56,147 bases of DNA, taken from positions 1-56,147 of the forward strand of contig CAYWJW010000003.1 in assembly GCA_964458795.1 (NCBI GenBank), in the 5' to 3' direction. The DNA comes from JAJTHY01 sp964458795 (GTDB lineage Bacteria > Pseudomonadota > Alphaproteobacteria > Rickettsiales > Midichloriaceae). The notes under the pieces are model-generated. The model ran no database searches, had not been told where the DNA came from, and was given only the letters and a program-made list of their open reading frames with translations. A program made the translations under genes and the position numbers. Of the stretch, positions 34,336 to 42,632 are shown piece after piece; positions within the stretch are counted from its first letter, which is position 1, and each line of letters opens with the position of its first letter.

Positions 34336-35376
34336 TCATTGCACTGTAAACCTCTCAAGTTCATCTACAGGATATGGAGTCGACTTATCTTCTTTCTGAA
34401 GCTTGCTATAGAAAACATCCATAGCAAATGCGATAGATGCATATTGCTTGATTATAGATGCAATAGAAGGCGGCAATTCTCCTAACTCACCATTGAGGTA
34501 TTCCCTAAGCCGCAACACCCATTGCTCTTCCCCGAATAGACTGGTAATTATGCAATGAAGTAAGTTTACGGCCGTGCTGCAATGGTCATAATTTTTATGC
34601 ATCTTTAAGAAATCACTCTCAAGCTTTGTTAATTCAAACTTCGAGGATAAGGCCAAGCCGAAATCGCTAAAATAGAGGCGCTTGCCATCTGTCAGTATAT
34701 TCGCAAAATGCGCATCAAAATGCAAAAGACCATGCGCATTGATAAAGTCATTAGTGAGCTTCAGATTCTCAAGAGCAAAATCAACTGCCCACTCAGCTTT
34801 CTTACCTCCTTCCGACAATTGCTCCCCAAGCCATTGATGCAAGTTCTGTGGGATGTACTCAAGAAACAATACAATATGAGCTGAAGCATTATGGATGGCC
34901 TCAGCACGCCTGCGTATGGCAGGAGAATCCTCCCAGTATTTTGCATAGCTATCCAGGTCTCCCCAGTGGCCAACATGTAGGTCCGTAGGATCGTTCGGTA
35001 GTATACGCCAGTGATACATTATAGGAAAATTAGGACACTCTCCCGAGATCACCCAGTTGGTTGTCATGATGTGCGCAAGCAACTCACGCCATGCACCAAA
35101 TCCAGCTGAGCCAATCCCATACTGATAAAAAAGCGGGAGGTCGAATAGGTTGGCAGTTGACATGACATTTTCTGGCTGCCTTTCAAGGTCACTCAGGCAG
35201 ATCTTCTTAACAAATACATTAGTGCCGTCTATCCCTAGCAAAGCTGATCTACCACCAATCCCTACATGCATAGGCTTTGCCTTGGTTAAAAGCTCAACAA
35301 GCTTTGAGTCACTCAGAGCGGCTAGCTCCGTGGAGACATGGCAATAGGTTTTTATCCTAGTAGTTGAAAAGGGCAT
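34336..35376 (-). CDS. Protein-kinase-fold protein (possible acquired kinase)
   Basis: 346 residues. Kinase-fold marks are in order: a glycine-rich segment GIGGRSALL (39-47), the ATP-anchoring Lys in VFVKKI (57-58), the catalytic loop HFDAHFAN (219-226) with D221 and N226, and the metal-binding DFG (238-240) in LYFSDFGLA. The segment LPLFYQYGIGSAGFGAWREL and NFPIMYHWRILP resemble a kinase family I associate mainly with Actinobacteria and some Gram-negatives; this is recall, not a search. The substrate is unknown; it could phosphorylate a protein or a small molecule. It lies just after tRNA-Arg on the opposite strand, which suggests acquisition by transfer. The ribosome-binding site is weak. 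Confidence 0.78.
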   Translation of the reverse strand: MPFSTTRIKTYCHVSTELAALSDSKLVELLTKAKPMHVGIGGRSALLGIDGTNVFVKKICLSDLERQPENVMSTANLFDLPLFYQYGIGSAGFGAWRELLAHIMTTNWVISGECPNFPIMYHWRILPNDPTDLHVGHWGDLDSYAKYWEDSPAIRRRAEAIHNASAHIVLFLEYIPQNLHQWLGEQLSEGGKKAEWAVDFALENLKLTNDFINAHGLLHFDAHFANILTDGKRLYFSDFGLALSSKFELTKLESDFLKMHKNYDHCSTAVNLLHCIITSLFGEEQWVLRLREYLNGELGELPPSIASIIKQYASIAFAMDVFYSKLQKEDKSTPYPVDELERFTVQ

Positions 35377-35477
35377 TTGTTTATCTTATTATTGTCTGGC
35401 CCATACTATACGCTCATAAATATTTGCTCAATTTAAACTTCTGGTTATAGTCGATAAAAATACTAGCATTAGGCATC

Positions 35478-36068
35478 ATGACAAAAACAATTGATTACTA
35501 TGACACCAATGCACAAGCCTTTTATGATAGAACTATTAGTGCAGATGTTTCGCAGAGCTATTCAGCATTCTTAAAACATTTGCCAAAAGAAGCTCATATT
35601 CTTGACGCTGGCTGTGGAGTGGGGAGAGATTCAAAGTACTTTTTAAGTGTCAGCTATATGGTAACTGCTTTTGATGCATCTAAAGAGATGGTAAGAATTG
35701 CTTCAGAAGAAACTGGACTGAAGGTATTGCAACACACTTTTCAAGATATACACTTTGATCAAGAATTTGATGGAGTGTGGGCCCAATTATCGCTTATACA
35801 TATTCCTTATACTGAGACGAGAGAGGTATATCAGAATATTCATCGTGCACTAAAACCAAGTGGAATCTTTTGCGCATCCTATAAATATGGGAATACTCAT
35901 ATGTCTACTACAGAACGCGATTTTTGGAATATGGATGAATCTAAAGTATTGCCATACTTTGGAGGGCTTTTTGATGTTATTAATATATGGACGGAACAAG
36001 ATATGAGAAGCAAACTATCTCCTTCTCCAGATAATAAGTTGCTTAATTTCATAGTAAGGAAAATCTAG
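35478..36068 (+). CDS. Class I SAM-dependent methyltransferase
   Basis: 196 residues, short and complete. Motif I is HILDAGCGVGRDSKYF (residues ~38-53), followed by the acidic end of strand 2 in VTAFDASKEMVRIA, and GVWAQLSLIHIPY in place of motif IV. The pattern matches the Methyltransf_11/25 group. The substrate cannot be told from sequence. It stands alone between the kinase-like gene and a ~210-base AT-rich gap with no visible gene. Confidence 0.85.
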   Translation: MTKTIDYYDTNAQAFYDRTISADVSQSYSAFLKHLPKEAHILDAGCGVGRDSKYFLSVSYMVTAFDASKEMVRIASEETGLKVLQHTFQDIHFDQEFDGVWAQLSLIHIPYTETREVYQNIHRALKPSGIFCASYKYGNTHMSTTERDFWNMDESKVLPYFGGLFDVINIWTEQDMRSKLSPSPDNKLLNFIVRKI

Positions 36069-36280
36069 TGGTTAATACTCTATAACTAAGAGAATGCTAT
36101 ATAGCAAATCCATGTTTATTAAATTCCATATAAATCAATAGATTGCACCTTAAATTTAAACACAATTCCGATGCTGGATATAGAATAATATTTACATTCA
36201 TCTTAGTTTAAAAAAGCTAGACAAATCAATTACCTCTGTCTAAATTCCGATTCGAAATTTATAAAATTTAATATTGTTTC

Positions 36281-37468
36281 ATGCATAACATCACTGGCAT
36301 AATCATTTTGATCATAGTTGTAATCTTAACTATAATCGGGTTATTTGATATCTTCCGTTCATTTTATAGATTGATTTTTAGAATCTTACGACCACTTTCT
36401 AAGGCCTTTCAACCAATTACTTATATTTTTAAAACGCTCATAATAGAAAAAGTTGCATTAAAAAAAACAATGCGCGCGGTTATTGTTGTCTTTACGCCTT
36501 TGTCATTATTAGTTTGTGGGTACATTAATATTTTTTATTATGCAAAAAATTCTTTTGATTCAAGTGTGTTTAGGCAGGAAGATAGGGTGAAAGAGTTAAA
36601 AGAAAAATTTAATAATTACCTATGGAAAGAAAACATACCAGATTTAATTGCCGCTCAACAAACTACTATACCCTATAAACCCCTAATTGAGGATCCTATA
36701 TCTATTTTTAAATCATCATCAGATAGCTATAGAAAGCAAGATATTAAGACTATTAAAGACATACAACTAATTCTACTGAAGAAAAAGAAATCTCTGTCAC
36801 AAATCAATCTTGATAAGGTGAATTTAAGCGATCTTGATTATGATGAAAATAAATACGGGATTGGCAGTATAAGGTTTTATCAAAATGAGAGTTTAAACTT
36901 TTCCAAATCAAATTTTTCAGAATCTTCTCTTGTAGGTAGTAAAGCAATTTACGCAAACTTTGCTTATTCAAATTTTAGCTACACAACTATGTCTGAATGC
37001 GATTTTACAAAATCTAATTTAGTATTTATAGATTTAACTAATGCTAACTTAGAGAGGGCAGTTCTTTATAATTCTATACTAATTGGAGCCAATTTACAAA
37101 GGGCTAACCTATATAGTTCAGATTTAAGATACGCTCTATTAATAGGAGCAAATCTTGAGGGCTCTAGGGGGCTAAACAGTTCTAATTTAGAAGGAGCAAA
37201 ATACAATTCCCTTCCTATCAAGCCACATCCACTTCTTGCTCATTCCTATAATAATACATTAGCAGCATGCAAATGGAATTATAAAGATAAGCCTAATAAT
37301 AAGCCCAATATTGATAGATGCGTAGATATGTCGATGAGTAATATTATATCACTTACAAATATAGATGTAAAAGAAACCAAGTTCCCACCCGGCTTCAATC
37401 CCAAAGAACATGGAATGATTGATATAAGCGAAGTTCTCCAAGAAGAAATTAATGCTACATCCAAATAA
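36281..37468 (+). CDS. Membrane-anchored pentapeptide-repeat protein
   Basis: 395 residues. Two membrane helices (about 3-25 and 63-88) precede a soluble part. Residues ~200-310 hold A(N/D)LXX-type pentapeptides such as NLSDLD, SNFSESSLVGS, TNANLERAVL and GANLQRANL, which form a right-handed quadrilateral beta helix. The last ~90 residues are non-repetitive and contain two Cys. Proteins of this class are often binding scaffolds or DNA-gyrase mimics, but the membrane anchor argues against the latter. The start has a poor Shine-Dalgarno. Confidence 0.8.
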   Translation: MHNITGIIILIIVVILTIIGLFDIFRSFYRLIFRILRPLSKAFQPITYIFKTLIIEKVALKKTMRAVIVVFTPLSLLVCGYINIFYYAKNSFDSSVFRQEDRVKELKEKFNNYLWKENIPDLIAAQQTTIPYKPLIEDPISIFKSSSDSYRKQDIKTIKDIQLILLKKKKSLSQINLDKVNLSDLDYDENKYGIGSIRFYQNESLNFSKSNFSESSLVGSKAIYANFAYSNFSYTTMSECDFTKSNLVFIDLTNANLERAVLYNSILIGANLQRANLYSSDLRYALLIGANLEGSRGLNSSNLEGAKYNSLPIKPHPLLAHSYNNTLAACKWNYKDKPNNKPNIDRCVDMSMSNIISLTNIDVKETKFPPGFNPKEHGMIDISEVLQEEINATSK

Positions 37469-37490
37469 CTCATGAGACACCTATGAGGCA

Positions 37491-37871
37491 TTAATCTATA
37501 ATTCGGTAAATTACACAAGCTAAAAACAATGAAACAGCCATCAATATAAAACCGCCTAGGCGGATAAGTGTTATTCTGTAGGAAGGCATACGTCTTACCA
37601 TCTTGAGTATTAAGTTAGGAAATAAAATATAAACAGCACCTTTGAATAAGGTTAACAATCCAAGAATGGTTAAAATGGCTAATGCACCATGCCATACTGG
37701 ATGAAAAAATATAATGAAGCTACCAAGGAAAACTAAAGTAATGCCTAAAGTCAAGATGCCAGCATTTCCTATGTGCTCAATCCACATATTCCAATCCCGA
37801 GCCCTAAAAAATAATGAAACTCCCCATAAATAAAAGCTTACGATCATCATCCATTCAACTGCCTGTATCAT
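37491..37871 (-). CDS. Small four-helix membrane protein, unknown
   Basis: 126 residues with four hydrophobic segments (VEWMMIVSFYLWGVSLFF, AGILTLGITLVFLGSFIIFF, ALAILTILGLLTLFKGAVYI, RLGGFILMAVSLFLACVIY). GGAG is 8 bases before the ATG. Charge distribution suggests both termini in the cytoplasm. I know no function. It lies next to the 3' end of the pentapeptide gene (convergent) and upstream of nothing else on its strand. Confidence 0.75.
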   Translation of the reverse strand: MIQAVEWMMIVSFYLWGVSLFFRARDWNMWIEHIGNAGILTLGITLVFLGSFIIFFHPVWHGALAILTILGLLTLFKGAVYILFPNLILKMVRRMPSYRITLIRLGGFILMAVSLFLACVIYRIID

Positions 37872-37949
37872 TTATTATTCTCCAAATTATATATAGATTA
37901 CAAATACTTATCTTTAATATATTTACAATGCCAAATATTTTGCAATGAT

Positions 37950-38642
37950 TTATGTACGGCGTTCATAAAGATAAATCCTTTTTGTAATTTCATGAGCGTC
38001 ATAGTCTAAAATGGGAGTAATATTGCGCTTGATGTTAAATGGCTCTACTTCCAGATCAAGGTTTCTAAAGTCTCCAGTCCTTATTTCCTCATTAAGATTC
38101 TCTGGACCAAAATTATTTGTGATTAAAGTGTACCTGAAGTTTGGCAATATATTGGCTATAAAATACTGAATATCTCTATTACTAAGATGGTGAAGGACAT
38201 CTTTAACCAAAAGCAAATCACCCCTTTGGTTTTTAAAATCTTCAAGACTGCTAATATGATAAAAGAAAACATTCGGTTTTTGATATTTTTTAACATTCTC
38301 ATCAATCACTGGTTTAACTACGTCAAAACCATAGTACACTTTGGTTTCTGGAATCTCTATTTTCTCCATTACCCGGAAATCCCCACAACCCAAGTCAAAA
38401 ATAGAATTTATATCCTGGCGCAGGGCATAGTTACGCACAATGCTTATATAAGGTTCTGCATTAATAGGGTCGGACCCAGGCCCTGATCCATACCCCCAAA
38501 GGTTTTTTTGATATATTCTTGAAAAGGCTGCCTCAGTAGTTCTAACTTGTAAATTATCATAATGCTCCCATGTTAGAAATAGCAACGATGGCGTTACCAC
38601 ACCGTATAATAAGACTATTATAAGTTTAAAAAATAATCTCAT
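37950..38642 (-). CDS. SAM-dependent methyltransferase with N-terminal signal anchor
   Basis: 230 residues from the ATG at 38642 (AAGAG upstream); a longer frame to 38714 adds 24 residues ahead of the anchor and is unlikely. Residues 2-24 (LFFKLIIVLLYGVVTPSLLF) form a membrane anchor or signal peptide. The methyltransferase motif I is IFDLGCGDFRVMEKI, followed by YYGFDVVKPVI and LLVKDVLHHL. A conserved NLWGYGSGPGSDP precedes the fold. Secreted or membrane-anchored methyltransferases are uncommon, since SAM is cytoplasmic; the fold may therefore face the cytoplasm behind a reverse anchor or be exported into the host. Confidence 0.78.
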   Translation of the reverse strand: MRLFFKLIIVLLYGVVTPSLLFLTWEHYDNLQVRTTEAAFSRIYQKNLWGYGSGPGSDPINAEPYISIVRNYALRQDINSIFDLGCGDFRVMEKIEIPETKVYYGFDVVKPVIDENVKKYQKPNVFFYHISSLEDFKNQRGDLLLVKDVLHHLSNRDIQYFIANILPNFRYTLITNNFGPENLNEEIRTGDFRNLDLEVEPFNIKRNITPILDYDAHEITKRIYLYERRT

Positions 38643-38855
38643 GCTATATATTCTCTTATTCACATTGCAGATATTTATTATAATTATCAGATCATTAAAT
38701 AAATTAGAATACAATAAATGAAAAACCGATCCTTCATAGCCCCCAGCCCAGTTTTACCATATATTTCAATAGGTCAGCCCCGACTGAATAGCTCAATATC
38801 TAAAAAAAAGTTGAATAATTTACTCTTTTTCTCTAGCTAGTATTTTTTTTTGCTG

Positions 38856-38861
38856 TATAAT
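38856..38861 (+). promoter_or_regulatory. -10 box TATAAT of the 38898 gene
   Basis: Consensus TATAAT, 37 bases before the ATG. It follows a T-rich run (38841-38850) and has no good -35 at 16-18 bases. Confidence 0.45.
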
Positions 38862-38897
38862 ATTCCTGTTACAGAAACTTAATATCGGATTGAAATT

Positions 38898-40049
38898 ATG
38901 AAAACTATTCAAGAAAACTTCTCTTATGCACGTAAGAGCGTGACTGAAGTTGCAAGCACTATAACTTCTTCTGAAGTATCTATTTATAACGATTTAGTGG
39001 CTCCCGTTGCTAACTGGGCATTTGTTCAACCTCACTCTCTTGGTGGAGCTGGAAACTCAGTATGGAATGCTGGTGCATGGAGTGTTAATAAAGTTGTTCA
39101 AGCTTCTAACTTCTCTAGATTCTTCAATATGCTCGTTGCAACCGTAGCTTTAGGCCATACAGTAAAACAAGGCCTTGGCGCTGGCGCTTCCGGAGGAAAC
39201 ATTTGGAACCCTCTTGCAGATCCTGTATCGGATCCTCAACCTGGTGTTGTATATAAAGCAACTGGTGGAAATGCGTATGCAGATTCAGCTAGAAATTTAT
39301 GGCGCTCTTGGACTAATTTCGGTTTCAAAAAACCAGAAGTTGGCTCTGCACTTAGTACTGTTTGGACAAACGGTCGCGGTAATTTTAGTATGGACAATCT
39401 CCCGCTATTAAGTGGCTTTGCTGTTGGTCTTTCTTTCATTGGTGTTGCAGCTACTCAATTCACTAATGTGTCTGAAGGATATAAAACTCTTGCACTCGCT
39501 GCTCTTGCAGTTAGCGTTTTTGCATGCAAAATTAAATCTGGCTACGACTGGCTTAGAACTCCTAAAGCTGCAGCTCCTATAACAGATGCAGAACTTAAGT
39601 TGAATGCGCTGTTTGATGCAATTGCATTTGATCCTAGTCCTGAAGTTAGATCAAAAGTAACTGCAACCCGACTTGTGCAGCTTGTAAACCAACATAATGT
39701 AAATGGTGCGCTAGAAGATTTGATAAGAGGCTTTTTGGAACTAGGCGATAATGATGTCCTACCAATGGGCGAAGATCTTGTAGCTGAGTTTGGTGCAAAG
39801 CTTAAAGCAAGGATTGGGGGAAGCAACGCTAGCAACCTAGTTGGGGCACTTGAGCATGCTGTAACTGCTATGGTAACCGCAAAAAGAACGGCGATGGAGA
39901 CAGCAAAGTCACCTACAGACGATATTAAAGCTGCTATTAATGATCCTGATGGTGTTATAGCAGATGCAAATAAGGTATGTAATAATCTCGGTTATACCGC
40001 CGCATATAACTTTGATAAAAACGAGGTCAAGGTAGCTAAAACGAAGTAA
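38898..40049 (+). CDS. Unknown protein, 383 aa, single-gene transcription unit
   Basis: No family recognised. It has its own -10 box and its own intrinsic terminator, so it is a monocistronic unit. Residues 1-80 are polar (YARKSVTEVASTITSSEV). Two or three hydrophobic stretches follow (FFNMLVATVALGHTVKQGLG, LSGFAVGLSFIGVAATQF, TLALAALAVSVFACKI). Between them is a Gly/Trp/Asn-rich part (GNIWNPLADPVSDPQPG, ARNLWRSWTNFGFKKPEVG). The C-terminal 170 residues are soluble and helical. The codon choice looks richer in T-ending codons (GCT, GTT, GCT-rich start), as in highly expressed genes here, for example groEL. Confidence 0.78.
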   Translation: MKTIQENFSYARKSVTEVASTITSSEVSIYNDLVAPVANWAFVQPHSLGGAGNSVWNAGAWSVNKVVQASNFSRFFNMLVATVALGHTVKQGLGAGASGGNIWNPLADPVSDPQPGVVYKATGGNAYADSARNLWRSWTNFGFKKPEVGSALSTVWTNGRGNFSMDNLPLLSGFAVGLSFIGVAATQFTNVSEGYKTLALAALAVSVFACKIKSGYDWLRTPKAAAPITDAELKLNALFDAIAFDPSPEVRSKVTATRLVQLVNQHNVNGALEDLIRGFLELGDNDVLPMGEDLVAEFGAKLKARIGGSNASNLVGALEHAVTAMVTAKRTAMETAKSPTDDIKAAINDPDGVIADANKVCNNLGYTAAYNFDKNEVKVAKTK

Positions 40050-40082
40050 CTATTATTAGCAAATAATTACCTACTCCCTACC

Positions 40083-40121
40083 AAAAACCCCTTGAGCGAG
40101 AAATCCTCCAGGGGTTTTTTT
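40083..40121 (+). terminator. Intrinsic terminator after the 38898 gene
   Basis: AAAAACCCCT and AGGGGTTTTTTT form a GC-topped stem with a ~17-base loop and a T-run, 33 bases after the stop. Confidence 0.88.
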
Positions 40122-40175
40122 ATGCTCTTTCTCCACTAGTCATTTGCAGCATCTGAAGCTTCCTCCAACTCATCT

Positions 40176-40239
40176 TGTCATGCTGAATTTATTCAGCATC
40201 TTCCTTATTTTTGAGACCCTGAAACAAGTTCAGGGTTAC
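40176..40239 (-). repeat. Double-hairpin palindromic repeat, inverted copy
   Basis: Contains TGCTGAATTTATTCAGCA and CCCTGAAACAAGTTCAGGG, the same two hairpins as 18821-18890 in the opposite orientation. It lies between the terminator and element copy C. Confidence 0.8.
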
Positions 40240-40273
40240 AGCTATATCTGTTTTAAAGTACTCCAAATTTTAC

Positions 40274-40347
40274 AAAAATATTTTGCACAAGGACTTCCAT
40301 GAGTTAAAACCATCAAGTATACTAATAAATATAAGATAGAAGAAGTG
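40274..40347 (+). repeat. Promoter-like dispersed element, copy C (upstream of pcm)
   Basis: AAAAATATTTTGCAC, GGACTTCCAT (TTCCAT 40295-40300), 17-base core, TATACT (40318-40323), AATAAATATAAGATA, AGAAGTG. It is closest to the consensus of the six copies. The pcm start is 123 bases downstream, with a degenerate palindrome (40355-40387) between. Confidence 0.8.
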
Positions 40348-40470
40348 AAGCTAAAACCACTCACGCTGAACTTGTTTAAGCATCCCTCTACCCGATGCCC
40401 AAATCAAACTACTTGTACTTAAGAGCATATTATCATATTTTACTACTTGAATAATTCCCGCGTGAGCCTT

Positions 40471-41097
40471 ATGGATAACTTTGAAACAGCTAGAATAAAC
40501 ATGGTCAAGAACCAAATCATGCCTAACCATGTAAGTGGCGAGGCTATACTTACAGCATTTACACATGTACCACGTCATGAATTTGTAGAAGGCAACTGGC
40601 AGAGCATGGCATATAGCGATGCGAGGCTTCCAGTAAATGAAAATAGAGAGATACTCGCACCAGATGTTCTAGCAAGAATGATAAACGCCCTAATGCTCAC
40701 TAAAAAGCATGTAGTGCTTGATGTCGCCTGCAGCACTGGTTACACTTCCGCTATCCTTGCAAAGCTCTGCAAACATGTGCTTGCGCTTGAGATGGATGCA
40801 GATCTGCATAAAAAAGCCAAAGCAAATCTAATGAAGCTTGGCATCACCAATGCAGAACTTAAGCAAGGAAAGCTAATGGATGGCTATCTCAAAGAGGCAC
40901 CTTATGATGCAATTTTGATTGCAGGATGTCTAAATAATGCGCCGAATACGCTGGTAAGTCAGCTAAAAATTAATGGCAAATTGGTATATATCAAACGCAT
41001 CTCTGAACACTTATGCAAGGCGATGCTGGCTGAAAATCTCGGAAACTCGTTTGGTGAGATTGAACTTTTTGATACCTTTTGTAAACCCCTTAAGTAG
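40471..41097 (+). CDS. pcm: Protein-L-isoaspartate O-methyltransferase family
   Basis: 208 residues from the ATG at 40471; a TTG-started frame from 40447 would add eight residues. The start MDNFETARINMVKNQIMPN is typical of alphaproteobacterial members. VPRHEFVEG is the conserved PCMT segment, followed by YSDARLPVNENREILAPDVLARM in place of the usual SQP segment. VLDVACSTGYTSAILAKLC is motif I and VLALEMDADL strand 2. The normal D-x-G-x-G-x-G is altered to DVACSTGY, so SAM binding may be weakened. Repair of isoaspartyl proteins is the family role; many alphaproteobacterial members lie near tolC and their true role is unsure. Confidence 0.82.
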   Translation: MDNFETARINMVKNQIMPNHVSGEAILTAFTHVPRHEFVEGNWQSMAYSDARLPVNENREILAPDVLARMINALMLTKKHVVLDVACSTGYTSAILAKLCKHVLALEMDADLHKKAKANLMKLGITNAELKQGKLMDGYLKEAPYDAILIAGCLNNAPNTLVSQLKINGKLVYIKRISEHLCKAMLAENLGNSFGEIELFDTFCKPLK

Positions 41098-41247
41098 CAA
41101 TGGTTATAGACGTCTAGAAACTGGCTGCTATAGTCTCATCCTGAACTTGTTTCAGGATCTTCCTAAAGCACTTATGAGATGCTCAACCAACCATTCAACA
41201 TAACAAAGTAAGTGACACTAATTTTTCAAACAAGCGAGGTATAATTT

Positions 41248-41976
41248 ATGGAATTAAATATTAGAAGAAGCCTAAGAAAACTAGATGAACTAAGAAACAT
41301 CGAATGCGAACTTAATTACCTTCCACATGCGGAAGGTTCGTGCTTTATCAAATTCGGCAACACTCACGTTTTATGTACTGCCAGCGTGGAAAATTATGTA
41401 CCACCATTCTTGCGCAATACTGGGCGAGGCTGGATAACTGCAGAATACTCAATGCTACCCCGTTCCACCAACACCAGAATCCAACGAGAATCTAGCAAAG
41501 GCAAAGTTGAGGGTCGCACTCATGAAATTCAGCGATTGATAGGCAGATCTCTTAGGTCGGTAGTTGAGCTTGATAAATTAGGAGAGCGTCAAATTATTGT
41601 AGACTGTGATGTAATAAGAGCTGATGGCGGCACTAGGACAGCCTCAATTACCGGCGGCTATATCGCCTTGCATATGGCTCTTCAAGGATTATTTGACAAA
41701 AAAATAATCAAAAAATTTCCTATTAAATCACAAGTGGCAGCCATTTCGTGCGGCGTTGTAGATAGCAAACCAATGCTTGATCTGGAATATGTGGAGGACA
41801 ATGATGCCGAAGTCGATGCCAACTTTGTTATGTCTTCAAATGGAGATTTAATAGAAGTACAAATAACTGGTGAAAAGCGCCCTTTTACCAAAGCTGAGTA
41901 TGAAGAATTATACAGACTTGCAACCAATGGCATCAAAACTCTAGTAAATTTACAAAAGAGCCTACTTAAGCTATAA
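41248..41976 (+). CDS. rph: Ribonuclease PH
   Basis: 242 residues, standard length. RNase PH trims the 3' trailer of tRNA precursors with phosphate. Conserved segments are GSCFIKFGNTHVLCTASVE, GRGWITAEYSMLPRST, the RNA-binding arginine region GRTHEIQRLIGRSLR, and DCDVIRADGGTRTASITGGY. GAGG lies 9 bases before the ATG. A degenerate palindrome (41135-41163) separates it from pcm. Confidence 0.97.
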   Translation: MELNIRRSLRKLDELRNIECELNYLPHAEGSCFIKFGNTHVLCTASVENYVPPFLRNTGRGWITAEYSMLPRSTNTRIQRESSKGKVEGRTHEIQRLIGRSLRSVVELDKLGERQIIVDCDVIRADGGTRTASITGGYIALHMALQGLFDKKIIKKFPIKSQVAAISCGVVDSKPMLDLEYVEDNDAEVDANFVMSSNGDLIEVQITGEKRPFTKAEYEELYRLATNGIKTLVNLQKSLLKL

Positions 41977-42007
41977 TACATCATACAAATATGTTGTTGC
42001 TTCGCAC

Positions 42008-42235
42008 CTATATAGATAGACTAGGGCCACTACGTGTTGGAAAAGCTGCAATAATTCCTTGAGGTAATTCAATTATAGGAGCAGCGGCCTGCATATTTGT
42101 GGACATAGAGGTCCTACTTAACATGTATAGCACGCCAAGTGTGCCTACGCTAAGTAAGGCAATACATGGTATCTTAGCCCAATCTTCGCCGGCTTTTTGC
42201 TTATATGTATTCCATAATTCTGTTAGTTGTTTCAT
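42008..42235 (-). CDS. Small single-pass membrane protein, 75 aa
   Basis: ATG at 42235 with GGAT upstream; a longer frame to 42331 runs into the 161-bp palindrome and is rejected. One hydrophobic segment (IPCIALLSVGTLGVLYML, about 22-39) follows a polar N-terminus, and the tail is Ala/Pro-rich. No known family. It lies immediately beside the palindrome at 42263 and converges on rph across 31 bases. Confidence 0.5.
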   Translation of the reverse strand: MKQLTELWNTYKQKAGEDWAKIPCIALLSVGTLGVLYMLSRTSMSTNMQAAAPIIELPQGIIAAFPTRSGPSLSI

Positions 42236-42262
42236 AGGATCCAGCACCTTTTTGTATTTTTT

Positions 42263-42423
42263 ATACCAAGACCCATAAATAATTAAGGGAATGCGCGATA
42301 GATTTTGGTTTTTTGGGAAGTCGCGGAACACCTATAATATTGTACATATTTTAGGTGTTCCGCGACGACTAAAAAAATCAAAAGATGAAGCGCATTCACT
42401 TAATTATTTGTGAGTCTTGGTAT
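42263..42423. repeat. 161-bp MITE-like palindrome, copy 2
   Basis: Ends begin ATACCAAGACCCATAAATAA and its near-exact inverse. The core GTCGCGGAACACC...GGTGTTCCGCGAC surrounds the same AATATT-TACATATTTT loop as copy 1 (15141-15301). Both copies share GACTAAAAAAATCAAAAG on the right arm and have equal length. At least three arm positions differ from copy 1 with matching changes on the opposite arm. Confidence 0.85.
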
Positions 42424-42526
42424 TATACATACTGTGCAATATAACAAATTTTAAAACAATATAGAAATTTAAGCCTTCTCACTACAAAACGAATTATCTC
42501 CAGATTATATGGGACTTATAGAGAGT

Positions 42527-42602
42527 AAAAAATATTTTTGTCAGGGACTTCCATTGGCAAGAATAGTCAACTATACTGATAAATATAAAATCAGGAAAGT
42601 GT
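42527..42602 (+). repeat. Promoter-like dispersed element, copy B (upstream of gpmI)
   Basis: AAAATATTTTTG, CAGGGACTTCCAT (TTCCAT 42549-42554), 17-base core, TATACT (42572-42577), GATAAATATAAAATC, AAAGTG. The sequence beyond it (to 42652, TTTAAGCCCTCGAAAACC) matches that after copy A, so these two share a longer unit. Confidence 0.8.
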
Positions 42603-42632
42603 GTTTAAGCCCTCGAAAACCTTATACTCTTC

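Noticed and set aside
42236..42331. N-terminal extension of the 75-residue membrane protein
   Set aside because: Runs into the 161-bp palindrome; the ATG at 42235 has a plausible ribosome-binding site.
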